Of a stretch of DNA of 64,000 nucleotides, positions 55,070 through 64,000 are shown piece by piece. The DNA comes from Tautonia plasticadhaerens (GTDB lineage: Bacteria > Planctomycetota > Planctomycetia > Isosphaerales > Isosphaeraceae), in the NCBI RefSeq assembly GCF_007752535.1, contig NZ_CP036426.1:682001-746000 (forward strand), given 5' to 3'. Every line of letters begins with the position of its first letter. Position 1 is the first letter of the stretch. The position numbers and the translations under genes were made by a program. Under the pieces are notes generated by a model. It did not search any database, was not told the origin of the DNA, and worked only from the letters and a program-made list of their open reading frames with translations.

Positions 55070-58000
55070 ATGTTCACCGAATTCTTCATCAAGCGGCCGA
55101 TCGCCGCGGCGGTGCTCTCCATCCTCACCGTCCTGCTCGGCGGCATCGCCTTGACCTCCCTGCCGGTGGCCCAGTACCCGGAGATCACCCCGCCGACGGT
55201 CTCCGTCACCACCACCTTCCCCGGCGCCGGGGCGCAGACGGTGGCCGACACGGTGGCCTCGGAGATCGAGAAGGAGGTCAACGGCGTCGAGGACATGCTC
55301 TACATGTCTTCCGTCTCCACCTCCGACGGCATGTACACCCTGAACGTCACCTTCGAGGTCGGCACCGACCTGGATAACGCCCAGGTCCTCACCCAGAACC
55401 GCGTCAGCACGGCCGAGGCCAAGCTGCCGGACGAGGTCAAGCGTAACGGCGTCACCACCAAGAAGAAGTCCCCCTCGATCACCCTCTGCGTCAACCTCGT
55501 CTCCCCCGATTCCCGCTACGACCAGCTCTACCTGAGCAACTTCGCCACCCTCCAGGTCAAGGACGAACTCGCCCGGCTGCCCGGGGTCGGCGACGTGACC
55601 TTCCTCGGCGAGCGCGAGTACAGCATGCGGGTCTGGCTCGACCCCGACCGCCTCTCGGCCCTGGACCTGACCGCCTCCGACGTCGTCGCCGCCATCCGGG
55701 AGCAGAACGTCCAGGTCGCCGCCGGCCGGCTCGGCCAGCAGCCGGCTCCCGACGACGTCGGCTTCCAGTACTCGCTCAGCACCCGGGGGCGGCTGCTGGA
55801 GGCCGAGGAGTTCGAGCGGATCATCGTCAAGACCGGCGACGACGGCCGGGTCGCCCGCCTCCGGGACGTGGCCCGGATCGAGCTGGGTGCCCGCAGCTAC
55901 GACGTGGACACCTACCTCGACGGCGACCCCACCATCACCCTCGCCGTCTTCCAACTCCCCGGATCCAACGCCGTCGAGACCGCCGAGGGAATCTACGCCA
56001 AGATGGCCGAGCTGGAGGCCGGCTCCAGCTGGCCCTCCGGCCTCGACTACGAGATCGTCTACGACACGACCCAGTTCATCGAGGAGTCGATCACCAGCGT
56101 CGTCCACACGCTCATCGAGGCCTTCGTCCTGGTCTTCCTCGTCGTCCTGGTCTTCCTCCAGAACTGGAGGGCCACGATCATCCCGATGGTCGCCGTGCCG
56201 GTCTCCCTGATCGGCACCTTCATCTTCATGGCGCTGTTCGGGTTCTCGCTGAACAATCTCTCGCTGTTCGGCCTGGTGCTGGCCATCGGCATCGTGGTCG
56301 ACGACGCCATCGTCGTCGTCGAGAACGTCGAGCGCAACCTCGCCCTCGGCTTCACGCCGAGGGAGGCCACCAGCCGGGCCATGACCGAGGTGATCGGGCC
56401 GATCATCGCCACCACCTTCGTCATGCTCGCCGTCTTCGTCCCCGTCGCCTTCATCAGCGGCATCTCGGGCCGGTTCTACCAGCAGTTCGCCCTGACGATT
56501 GCCGTCTCCACCGCCCTCTCGGCCTTCAACTCGCTCACCCTCAGCCCCGCCCTCTGCGCCATCCTGCTCAAGCCCCACCAGGACCACGACGGGCACGCCG
56601 CCTCCCGCTCCTGGGCCCTGCCGAGGCTCGCCTACGTCCTCTTCTTCGGCTACCTCGCCGACGCACTCCTCGGGGCCGTGATCGTCGAATCGGCCGGGCT
56701 CGACGGGGCGGGGGCCCTCGCCGCCCGGGCCGGCGTCGCCCTGGCGGGGGCGGCGGTCGGCTGGTTCGTCGGCGTCGGGCTCGACCGCCTGATCGGCGGC
56801 TTCTTCCGGGGCTTCAACCTCGTCTTCGAGGCGATCACGAAGGTCTACGGCCGGGTCGTCGGCGGGCTGATCCGCCTCTCGGCCCTCGTCCTGGTCGTCT
56901 ACGTCGGCCTGCTCGGGCTGACGTATCTCGGCTTCCGGGCCGTGCCGGTCGGCTTCATCCCGTCGCAGGACAAGGGATACCTCGTCGTCAACGCGCAGCT
57001 CCCCGACGCCGCCTCGCTCGGCCGCACCGAGGCCGTCGTCTCCCGCCTCTCCGGACTCGCCCGCGAGATCCCCGGCGTGGCCCACACCATCGACATGGTC
57101 GGCTACTCGGCCCTGAACGCGACGAACCAATCCAACGTCGGCTCGATGTTCGTCGTCCTCGAACCCTTCGAGGAGCGGGCCGGCCGCCCCGAGCTCTCGG
57201 CCGACGCCGTGCTCCGCGCCTTCGCCTCGAAGACCTCCCGGGACGAGGACGCCATCGTCAGCGTCTTCGGCGCCCCCCCGGTCGAGGGCCTGGGCAGCGT
57301 CGGCGGCTTCAAGCAGATGGTGCAGGACCGCGCCGACCTCGGCCCCGAGGCCATCCAGGGGGCCGTCGCCAACCTCGTCGAGGTCGGATCGGGCCAGCCG
57401 GCGATCGCCGGCCTCTTCTCCAGCTACCGGGCCGACGTGCCCCAGTACTTCATCGACATCGACCGGGACATGGCCCGCTCGATGGGCGTCCCCCTGGACA
57501 ACATCTTCGAGACGCTCCAGATCGAGCTCGGCTCGCTCTACGTCAACCAGTTCACCCGCTTCGGCCGCAACTGGCAGGTCAACGTCCAGGCCGACTCCCC
57601 CTACCGGCTCCGCCCCGACCAGATCGCGCAGCTCAAGACCCGGGGGGCCGACGGCAAGATGGTCCCGATCGGGGCCCTGGCCGGGGTCCGGGAGATCGGC
57701 GCCCCGACGATCGTCGAGCGCTACAACATGTTCCCCGCCGCCGCCATCAACGGCGCCCCCGCCCCCGGCGCCAGCTCCGGCCAGGCCGTCTCCACGATGG
57801 AGCGGCTCGCCTCCGGGGAACTCCCCCGGGGCATGGGGACCGCGTGGACCGAGCTGACCCTGCTCCAGAAGCTGGAGGGGAACACGGCGATCTTCGTCTT
57901 CCCCTTCTGCGTGCTCTGCGTCTTCCTCGTGCTCGCCTTCCAGTACGAGAGCTGGAGCCTGCCGCTGTCGATCGTCCTGATCGTGCCGATGTGCCTGCTC

Positions 58001-58498
58001 TGCGCCATCGGCGGGGTGTACCTGGCGGGGATGGACAACAACATCTTCACGCAGATCGGCCTGGTCGTGCTCGTCGCCCTGGCGACCAAGAACGCCATCC
58101 TCATCGTCGAGTTCGCCCGGGAGAAGGAGTCCGGCGGCCTCCCCCGCCGCGAGGCCGCCGTCGACGCCTCGATGCTCCGGCTCCGGCCGATCCTGATGAC
58201 CTCCTTCGCCTTCATCCTCGGCGTGGTCCCCCTGGTCCGGGCCGTCGGCGCCGGGGCCGAGATGCGACGGGCGCTGGGGGTCGCGGTCTTCTCCGGGATG
58301 CTCGGCGTCACCGCCTTCGGCATCCTGCTGACCCCCGTCTTCTACGTCGTCATCCGGGCCCTCACCTCCGGCCAGGGCCGGGCCGCCGACCGCCCCGGCG
58401 GCGAAAACTCCCCGCCGGTCCCCGTCGGCGTGGGCGTCGCCGCCGGCAACGGCGACGACGGTCACGACGGCCTCGGGGAGACGGCTCCCCGGCCCTGA
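55070..58498 (+). CDS. RND multidrug efflux permease (HAE1, AcrB-like) with an internal insert
   Basis: The 1142-residue permease begins MFTEFFIKRPIAAAVLSIL, the usual HAE1 start. It has IGIVVDDAIVVVENVERNL with the paired Asp of the proton path in helix 4. The large porter and docking domains repeat in each half. Length exceeds the AcrB norm by about 90 residues. Between ALCAILLKP (about 501) and FFRGFNLVFE (about 578) lies a roughly 65-residue insert with two hydrophobic stretches, where AcrB has a short loop. The pair adaptor-permease indicates export of toxic compounds or lipids. Confidence 0.93.
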   Translation: MFTEFFIKRPIAAAVLSILTVLLGGIALTSLPVAQYPEITPPTVSVTTTFPGAGAQTVADTVASEIEKEVNGVEDMLYMSSVSTSDGMYTLNVTFEVGTDLDNAQVLTQNRVSTAEAKLPDEVKRNGVTTKKKSPSITLCVNLVSPDSRYDQLYLSNFATLQVKDELARLPGVGDVTFLGEREYSMRVWLDPDRLSALDLTASDVVAAIREQNVQVAAGRLGQQPAPDDVGFQYSLSTRGRLLEAEEFERIIVKTGDDGRVARLRDVARIELGARSYDVDTYLDGDPTITLAVFQLPGSNAVETAEGIYAKMAELEAGSSWPSGLDYEIVYDTTQFIEESITSVVHTLIEAFVLVFLVVLVFLQNWRATIIPMVAVPVSLIGTFIFMALFGFSLNNLSLFGLVLAIGIVVDDAIVVVENVERNLALGFTPREATSRAMTEVIGPIIATTFVMLAVFVPVAFISGISGRFYQQFALTIAVSTALSAFNSLTLSPALCAILLKPHQDHDGHAASRSWALPRLAYVLFFGYLADALLGAVIVESAGLDGAGALAARAGVALAGAAVGWFVGVGLDRLIGGFFRGFNLVFEAITKVYGRVVGGLIRLSALVLVVYVGLLGLTYLGFRAVPVGFIPSQDKGYLVVNAQLPDAASLGRTEAVVSRLSGLAREIPGVAHTIDMVGYSALNATNQSNVGSMFVVLEPFEERAGRPELSADAVLRAFASKTSRDEDAIVSVFGAPPVEGLGSVGGFKQMVQDRADLGPEAIQGAVANLVEVGSGQPAIAGLFSSYRADVPQYFIDIDRDMARSMGVPLDNIFETLQIELGSLYVNQFTRFGRNWQVNVQADSPYRLRPDQIAQLKTRGADGKMVPIGALAGVREIGAPTIVERYNMFPAAAINGAPAPGASSGQAVSTMERLASGELPRGMGTAWTELTLLQKLEGNTAIFVFPFCVLCVFLVLAFQYESWSLPLSIVLIVPMCLLCAIGGVYLAGMDNNIFTQIGLVVLVALATKNAILIVEFAREKESGGLPRREAAVDASMLRLRPILMTSFAFILGVVPLVRAVGAGAEMRRALGVAVFSGMLGVTAFGILLTPVFYVVIRALTSGQGRAADRPGGENSPPVPVGVGVAAGNGDDGHDGLGETAPRP

Positions 58499-58543
58499 GA
58501 CTCGATCGGCCGACGTCCTCGGCCCTGACGGAGGACCCTCCCC

Positions 58544-59725
58544 ATGCCTCACGGCCCCTCGGCGTTCCTCGCGGTCCTCTCGGCCGCCATCCTTGGCCCC
58601 CCGGACGACCCGGCCGTCCGTCGCGTCCGGCCCGACCCGTCGACGGGCACCCCCGCCGCCGTGGTCGTCCCCGCCGAGACGGCCCTGCTGTTCACGTCCC
58701 AGGCCCTTGCGCCCTCGGAGCCGACCGCGAACCCGTCCCCCGACCAGCTCGCCTCGGAGGTGCTCGACCGGCTCGACTTCGCCCTCCGGGCCGTCGGCTC
58801 CGGCCTGGATCGGGCCGTCCGCCTCCACGTCGTCCTGGACGACCCCGGGCTGCTCCCCGCGCTCCGATCGACCCTGGCCGGGCGTTTCCCCGACGGGAAC
58901 GGCCCCGGCCTCACCGTCGTCGTCGGCGCCCTCCCTCGCCCCTGGCTCCGGATCGCCGCCGACGCCGTGGCCACGACCGACCGGGACGCCGTCGGCCGGA
59001 TCCCGCGTGCCCCCGTCTCGATCTCCGTCCTCCCCGCCGGCCCCCGGGTCTTCGTCTCCGGCCAGGCCGAGCCGGCCGACGACCTCGCCACCGCCACCCG
59101 GGAGACGCTCCTGGGCCTGGCGGAGACCCTCGATCACCTCGGGATCGGCGCCGACCAGGTCGTCCAGCTCAAGGCCTTCTACGCGCCGGGAGACTCCGCC
59201 GAGGTCGTCGAGCGTGAGGTGATCGCCTTCTTCGAGGCGTCCTTGCCCCCTCCCCTGGTCCTGGTCGAGTGGGAGAGCGACCTCCCGATCGAGATCGAGC
59301 TGGTCGCCGCCGCCCCGGGGCCGGGCGGCGACGGGCCGATCGACTACCTAGAGACGCCGAAGCTCGCCGCCTCCCCCGTCTTCAGCCGGGTGGCCCGGGT
59401 GAACCGGGGCGACCTCGTCTTCACCTCCGGGCTCCTCGGACCCGCCGACTCCGATGGCGTCGGGCAGGTGGGGGCGATCTTCGACGAACTGGCCGAGATC
59501 CTCGGCGAGGCCGGCGGCGACCTCGACCACCTCGCCAAGGCCACCTACTACGTCTCCGACGACGACGCGAGTCGGGCCCTCAACGACCTCCGGCCGCGTT
59601 ACTACGACCCCGAGCGTCCCCCCGCCGCCTCGAAGGCGCAGGTGCCCGGCGTCGGCCCCCCCGATCGCTCCCTCACGCTCGACATGATCGCCGTCGTCCC
59701 GGCCCGATCTTCGCAGGATCCCTGA
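58544..59725 (+). CDS. Tandem RidA/YjgF-like protein
   Basis: The 393-residue product has a possible signal peptide (ALLFTSQALAPS in the first domain, preceded by FLAVLSAAILGPPDD). It contains two or three YjgF/RidA-like segments. The clearest C-terminal one reads VFSRVARVNRGDLVFTSGLL, FDELAEILGEAGGDLDHLAKA and AQVPGVGPPDRSLTLDMIAV; the central one has VFVSGQAEPADDLATATRET. RidA proteins deaminate reactive enamine/imine intermediates; the catalytic Arg in canonical RidA lies near the end of the domain, and here the PP(x)RS region stands in its place. It follows the pump by 46 bases. Confidence 0.75.
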   Translation: MPHGPSAFLAVLSAAILGPPDDPAVRRVRPDPSTGTPAAVVVPAETALLFTSQALAPSEPTANPSPDQLASEVLDRLDFALRAVGSGLDRAVRLHVVLDDPGLLPALRSTLAGRFPDGNGPGLTVVVGALPRPWLRIAADAVATTDRDAVGRIPRAPVSISVLPAGPRVFVSGQAEPADDLATATRETLLGLAETLDHLGIGADQVVQLKAFYAPGDSAEVVEREVIAFFEASLPPPLVLVEWESDLPIEIELVAAAPGPGGDGPIDYLETPKLAASPVFSRVARVNRGDLVFTSGLLGPADSDGVGQVGAIFDELAEILGEAGGDLDHLAKATYYVSDDDASRALNDLRPRYYDPERPPAASKAQVPGVGPPDRSLTLDMIAVVPARSSQDP

Positions 59726-59792
59726 GCCGACAACCCGCGTTCGGCCGACAAGAGACGCCGAATCCCCCCACCCTTCCCGATCGGAGCCTCGG

Positions 59793-60029
59793 ATGCGCAT
59801 CGTCTACCTGATCCTGCTGATCCTGCTCCTCGTTGCCTTCATCGCCTTCGCGGTGGTCAACCGGCCGGCCGTCGAGGTGGCATTCCCCTTCACGGACGTC
59901 CAGGTCACCGCCCCCCTGTTCGTGGTCCTGGCGGCCGTCTACCTGCTGGGGATGCTCACGGGAGGCACGGTCATCGGCTTCCTCCGCCACTCGATCTCCC
60001 GGGCGTCGGAGCACCGCCACCACGACTGA
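59793..60029 (+). CDS. LapA/DUF1049-like membrane protein
   Basis: The 78-residue protein has two hydrophobic segments (YLILLILLLVAFIAFAVVN; LFVVLAAVYLLGMLTGGTVI) separated by a short stretch with VEVAFPFTDVQVTAPL. This matches the LapA domain, which in enterobacteria takes part in lipopolysaccharide assembly regulation. The C-terminus is His-rich. A direct LPS role is not shown by the context. Confidence 0.78.
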   Translation: MRIVYLILLILLLVAFIAFAVVNRPAVEVAFPFTDVQVTAPLFVVLAAVYLLGMLTGGTVIGFLRHSISRASEHRHHD

Positions 60030-60185
60030 CCAGCCCGGCCCCGGAGGTCCGGACACCGCCGCGTCCGGACCCCCCGGGACCGATGATTCACTTCAAGTCT
60101 TTGTGATCCGACGTGGCGTCCGCTAGAATCATCTCCTCGACTCGAACCCCCATCTCCTCCATCTTCCCTTCTCGGAGGTCTCCTC

Positions 60186-61715
60186 ATGATCGGTCCCGTG
60201 GCGCGTCCCCTGGGAGCGGCGATTGCCGCGATCGCCGCGCTGGCGGCCGTCGCCCGGCCGGCCTCGGCCCAGGGTGAATTCGAGCGGATGATGTGGCTGG
60301 TGCCGGAGACGGCCAACGCCATCGTCCTGGTCCGCTCCGCCGACCTCTTCGACACCCCCATCGCCCTGAAGGACGGCTGGAAGACCGACCAGGATGCGGC
60401 GGCCGGCCCGATGTCCCACCTCAACCCGGAGGCCGAGTACACGGTCTTCGCCTCCAAGGTCGACTGGGTCGGCGGCCGGGAGGCGGATTGGGAGCTGGCC
60501 CTGGTCTCGCTCTCGGCCCCGGTCACCCCCGAGCAGATCGCCGACGCGGAGGCGGGCACCGTCGACTCGGCCGACGCGATCCCCGTCGTCTGGTCCCCCC
60601 GTGAGCTGTTCTACGTCCCCTTCGGGCCGAAGCTCATCGGCATCTATTCGCCGGTCGACCGCCCCGGCGTGCTCCGATGGGCGACCGCGGCCCAGAAGCG
60701 GACCGATGTGGTCGTCTCCGACTACCTCCGCCAGGCCCAGCGCGAGTTCCAGGCCGACGAGTGCCAGTTCCTCATGGCCTTCGACCTGGCCTACCTCTCC
60801 TCCCCCCAGCAGATCAAGCCGCACGTCGCCCAGGCGACCTCGGTCGACATCAAGGTCGACGACCTCGACGCCATCGCCGAGACCCTGGCCAGCGTCCGGG
60901 GGGCGACGATCCGGATCAAGGCCGACGCCGAGCTCTACGGCTGGATGCGGATCGACTTCGACCGCTCCACCGCGCCCCTGGAGCGGATCGCCAAGCCCCT
61001 GCTCAATGAAATCCTCCAGGGCCTGGGCGCCGACATCGCCAACTTCCGCGACTGGAGCATCCTCGTCGAGGACAAGGCGATCACCTTCCGGGGCCCCGTC
61101 ACCACCCGGATGGCCCGCCGGATCGCCAGCATCATCGCCCTGCCCACCAACGCCGCCGACGGCTCCCCCGCGGTCCCCGCCCCCTCCGCCGACTCCCCCA
61201 CCACAGAGGGGATCGCCGTCACCGTCCCGGCGACCAAACGCTACCTCGACGACGTGCAGACCCTGCTCGACGACCTGGAGGACAAGGACGACACCCAGCG
61301 CCAGATCGCCCTCTGGTGCGACCGCTACGCCGACAAGATCGACCACCTGCCGATCCTCGGCGTCGACCCCGAGGTCGTCGACTTCGGCGCCAAGATCTCG
61401 ATCACCCTGCGGAACCTCGCCGCGTCGGCCAAGGGGGTGAAGCTCAACATCGCCGCCCGGGGCACCACCGAGGCCGCCCAGGGCGGCACCGGCTTCGGCG
61501 TCGGGGCCGTCGGCTACGGGGCCTACGGCGGATACTACGGCTACGGCTACGGCATGAGTATCGAGGGCGGCACCTCCAAGGTGGCGATGAACCGCATCAC
61601 CCGCCAGGAGAACATCAAGGCCATCTCCCAGCAGTCCCAGGTCTGGGCGGTGATGAAGACCGAGGAGGCCAATCTCCGTCGCACCCTCACCCAGCGCTAC
61701 GGCGTCGAGTTCTAA
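60186..61715 (+). CDS. Secreted planctomycete hypothetical protein
   Basis: The 509-residue product has a signal peptide (GAAIAAIAALAAVARPASAQ). It contains mixed alpha/beta sequence with DLFDTPIALKDGWKTDQDAA and YLDDVQTLLDDLEDKDDTQR. The C-terminal part has a Gly/Tyr-rich patch (GYGAYGGYYGYGYGMSIEGG). No known family recognised. GGAGG lies eight bases before ATG 60186. It may be an exported structural or stress protein; nothing more can be said. Confidence 0.7.
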   Translation: MIGPVARPLGAAIAAIAALAAVARPASAQGEFERMMWLVPETANAIVLVRSADLFDTPIALKDGWKTDQDAAAGPMSHLNPEAEYTVFASKVDWVGGREADWELALVSLSAPVTPEQIADAEAGTVDSADAIPVVWSPRELFYVPFGPKLIGIYSPVDRPGVLRWATAAQKRTDVVVSDYLRQAQREFQADECQFLMAFDLAYLSSPQQIKPHVAQATSVDIKVDDLDAIAETLASVRGATIRIKADAELYGWMRIDFDRSTAPLERIAKPLLNEILQGLGADIANFRDWSILVEDKAITFRGPVTTRMARRIASIIALPTNAADGSPAVPAPSADSPTTEGIAVTVPATKRYLDDVQTLLDDLEDKDDTQRQIALWCDRYADKIDHLPILGVDPEVVDFGAKISITLRNLAASAKGVKLNIAARGTTEAAQGGTGFGVGAVGYGAYGGYYGYGYGMSIEGGTSKVAMNRITRQENIKAISQQSQVWAVMKTEEANLRRTLTQRYGVEF

Positions 61716-61753
61716 CCCCGACCCGGCACCCTCCCCCCGCCACCTCGACCGAG

Positions 61754-61787
61754 ACGGGCCGATCCCCCCCGGGGAGATCCGGCCCGT
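61754..61787 (+). terminator. Hairpin with T-rich tail after the 509-residue hypothetical
   Basis: ACGGGCC at 61754 pairs with GGCCCGT ending 61787, and the inner GATC/GATC and C/G stretches extend the stem. TTCTCGT follows. It lies 38 bases after the stop codon. Confidence 0.6.
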
Positions 61788-61789
61788 TC

Positions 61790-62687
61790 TCGTCCCCGGC
61801 AGGGACGCCCGGGGGCCGGACCCCCGGCGAGGCCTAGACGACCGGCGACCGGTCCGGTCCGTCCCGGGGCGATCCCCGACCATTTCCCGGTTCGAGTGAC
61901 TGCCGGTCGCCCCGATCACGATGATATAGATCGAGGCCCCCGCTCCCGCGACGCCTCGCGCCGACCGCGACGATCGGTTCCCCGATCGGTCGGCCGTCCC
62001 CGCTCCTTCTCTATCAGGCCCCCCCATTTCCCCACCCAACTCGGGTCAGCCCTCGACGGTGCGCCTGGCGCGGAGCGAACCCACTTTGCCCGCACTGCGG
62101 TCCGCGACGAAGTGCTGCAAGCCCTTTCATGGGAAAGGGATCGGCCCGAATTTCCGGCCGACGCCCTCCCGCCCCGGTCGGCGCACCGACCCGGTCCCGG
62201 ACCCGCCAAGGCCCGTCGAGCCGGGCACCACCCCGATCCCCGGAGGACGACCATGCAAACGCGCCGAGGAGCGACGCAGGTCGTCCCGGCGCGATCGACG
62301 GAGCGAACCCATTTCTCGGCCGGGATTTCGAGCCAATTTGGGACGCAAGCCGATCCTCTCCAAAGAGTTCGGATGCAACCCTCCGATGCGGGCTCGGCGC
62401 ACCCTTCGGCGCACCGACCGCGTCCGGCCCGCGTTTCACCCCGGCATCGCCGATCGGCCCAACGGAGCCCCGCCGCCTCGGATGTAGCCCGATCCAACCG
62501 ACGGCGAACGGTCGCCGGTCGCCGTCGGCCCTCCCGGCGCAGTTCGACGGACCGAACCCATTTCCGGCCGAAATGAGGCCCGGAAAAATCGCCGCAACAG
62601 TCGTTGTTTCAAAGATATCGGTCAGGAGACTTCGCCGGCTGTCGGGCGCACCGGCAAGCGCACCGACCCGGATCCGGGTCCTTCCGG
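61790..62687. repeat. Long non-coding region with three degenerate repeats
   Basis: No gene with plausible codon usage or start could be supported in about 900 bases. The word CGAACCCA (A/C)TTT recurs at 62076, 62304 and 62553, each followed within 30-50 bases by a GGCCG-rich stretch and later by GGCGCACC or GCGCACCGAC. Repeat spacing is about 228 and 249 bases. The copies are diverged, not exact. Any function (structured RNA, eroded element or regulatory region) is unknown. Confidence 0.55.
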
Positions 62688-64000
62688 TCAGGGCCTGGCG
62701 GCGTCGCCTTGCTCGGCCTCGGTTGGCGGGCGATGGCGGTCGATCTTGGCCCGGAAGTCCCCCAGGCTCGGCCATTCGGTCGGGTCGTTCAAGTCGACCT
62801 CGGCCACGGCGACGGTCCCCCACTCAGTCGCCTGGGAGAGGACCGAGCCGGAGCGGTCGTACACCGCCGAGATCATCCAGTTGGAGGAGACGTCTTCGTA
62901 GGTGCTGCTGACCACGAAGACGTGGTTCTCGGCCGCCCTCGCCTCGGCCAGGTGCGGGTTGCAGCCCCAGACCGGCCAGGCGATCACCTCGGCGCCGTTG
63001 ATGGCCAGCCGCCGGGCGACTTCCGGGAAGAACCCGTCGTAGCAGATCATCAGCCCGAGCTTGCCGAACCGGGTGTCGAAGACCGGGTACTCCGAGCCGG
63101 GCATGATCCCCGCGTCCGACTCCCCGGGCGGCAGCGTGACCTTCCGGTAGGTCCCCACCAGGTCGCCGTCCGGCCCGAGAAGGGCGGCCACGTTGTGGAT
63201 CAGGTGCCCGTCCCGCTCCACCAGCCCGGCCACGATGTACAGGTCGTGTTCCTTCGCCAGCCGGCCGAAGTACTCGGTCGAGGGGCCGGGCACCGGCTCG
63301 GCAACCTCCGGGAAGGAGAGGCCGGTGCCGTAGTAGGTCAGCGTCTCCGGCAGGACCACGAGGTCGGCCCCCTGGCGGGCGGCCTCGGCGACCATCGGCG
63401 CGAACTGGGCGCGCTTCTCCCCCGGGGTCGAGCCGTCCTGGGGCCGGAGGTGGACCGTCGCCAGGCGGACCTTCCTCGGCTCGATCGGCCCGACGGGCTC
63501 GAACTCGACGCCGCTCCACTCCACCTTCCCGCCGGGGGAGGGCCAACGGAGCCTCAACTCGACGAGCGCCGAGGTGGCCCCTCCCGGGGCGAGGTAGGTG
63601 CCGGAGACCTCGGTCCAGCCCTGTTCGTCGGTCGGGCCGTCGACCGGGTGCTCGGCCTCGGCCGGGGCGTCGGTCCACTGCCGGAGGAACCCGGGGACGA
63701 GCCCCCGGTCGTTCGGGACCTTCCTCCCCTGGTCGTCCCGCCACCGGATCATGGCCACGGCGCTGATCCGGGGCACCCCCACCCCGGTGACCCTCCGGGA
63801 GGCCCGGAACCGGTAGGTCGTGCCCCCCTCGACCGGGAATGAGGCGGTCCAGGCGCCGTCGAGCCCCTCGCGATCGTCGGCCGAGATGATCAGCCGGGGG
63901 GCGTCCCCCGGGCCGCCGCCGGGCTCGGCGGCGAAGTCGGGTCGGATCTCCTCCCGTGGAGCCTCGGCACGCCAGTCGGCCCCCGGGGGAGGGGCTGACT
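62688..64000 (-). CDS. Carbon-nitrogen hydrolase with N-terminal binding domain, 5' truncated
   Basis: The frame is open from the window end at 64000. A short start at 63782 would begin mid-domain, because in-frame coding sequence ([18 protein letters not shown]) continues past it. The C-terminal half is a nitrilase-superfamily enzyme: Glu in [11 protein letters not shown], Lys in [11 protein letters not shown] and Cys in [11 protein letters not shown]. The N-terminal region resembles a carbohydrate-binding or galactose-binding-like beta domain ([24 protein letters not shown]). This fusion suggests action on surface or polymer-bound amides; the substrate is unknown. Confidence 0.85.
   Translation of the reverse strand, partial: SAPPPGADWRAEAPREEIRPDFAAEPGGGPGDAPRLIISADDREGLDGAWTASFPVEGGTTYRFRASRRVTGVGVPRISAVAMIRWRDDQGRKVPNDRGLVPGFLRQWTDAPAEAEHPVDGPTDEQGWTEVSGTYLAPGGATSALVELRLRWPSPGGKVEWSGVEFEPVGPIEPRKVRLATVHLRPQDGSTPGEKRAQFAPMVAEAARQGADLVVLPETLTYYGTGLSFPEVAEPVPGPSTEYFGRLAKEHDLYIVAGLVERDGHLIHNVAALLGPDGDLVGTYRKVTLPPGESDAGIMPGSEYPVFDTRFGKLGLMICYDGFFPEVARRLAINGAEVIAWPVWGCNPHLAEARAAENHVFVVSSTYEDVSSNWMISAVYDRSGSVLSQATEWGTVAVAEVDLNDPTEWPSLGDFRAKIDRHRPPTEAEQGDAARP

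Overview
The window is very GC-rich and gene-dense. Its gene content points to a planctomycete, most likely of the Isosphaeraceae type. Pointers are a PVC-type cytochrome with a DUF1080-like tail, two PEP-CTERM proteins, a PVC-type small basic protein, planctomycete-style ECF sigma and Ser/Thr kinase genes, multihaem and copper-monooxygenase-like exported proteins, and many proteins without clear relatives outside the phylum. No rRNA operon, CRISPR array, prophage or insertion sequence was seen. Both ends cut genes: an E1-like protein runs in from the left and a nitrilase-superfamily protein runs off the right.

Layout. 1-3035: an E1-like adenylating enzyme, a membrane-anchored JAB/JAMM peptidase and an exported coiled-coil protein, resembling part of a bacterial ubiquitin-like conjugation system. 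3193-8930: an MMPL exporter, an EfpL/YeiP-type elongation factor, RNase III and a polytopic membrane protein. 8931-12420: tRNA-Pro, a response regulator with a degenerate histidine-kinase-like partner, and parB-parA. 12617-20489: NAPRTase, an ArnT/PMT-like glycosyltransferase, an HDAC-family deacetylase, a dicarboxylate/amino acid symporter, tRNA-Glu, a DJ-1/PfpI protein, csrA and an ECF sigma factor. 20702-29938: two tRNA-Arg genes, an SDR reductase, a membrane Ser/Thr kinase, a TPR protein, a C-N hydrolase, a very large FG-GAP lipoprotein and a small membrane protein. 30030-35657 (minus): proS, a 2-TM protein, a WecA-like transferase and an O-antigen-ligase-like protein, all with overlapping stop/start codons. 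35952-46189: a seven-haem cytochrome, a PEP-CTERM beta-propeller protein, an ExoY-like cyclase toxin candidate with a tightly coupled small gene, a haem-motif toroid protein, and a PVC-type cytochrome gene split by a frameshift in a run of nine Cs. 46244-53402: a NagB-like protein, a cytochrome/copper-monooxygenase-like protein, a redoxin, a ZIP transporter, a pterin dehydratase-like protein, the small basic protein, a PLD nuclease-like protein and a second PEP-CTERM protein. 53669-64000: an RND efflux pair, a RidA-like double-domain protein, a LapA-like protein, a secreted hypothetical, about 970 bases of non-coding sequence with degenerate repeats, and the truncated hydrolase.

The most notable items are these. 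(i) A candidate class II (ExoY/edema-factor-type) nucleotidyl cyclase toxin sits with a putative immunity gene 3 bases downstream. (ii) An E1 + JAMM pair has its JAMM enzyme fused to two membrane segments and a coiled coil. (iii) A set of parS-like palindromes, mostly intergenic, is scattered over about 35 kb around parAB. (iv) The C9-tract frameshift separates the signal peptide of a haem protein from its body. Family assignments are by motif recognition from the translated sequence; no database search was run.
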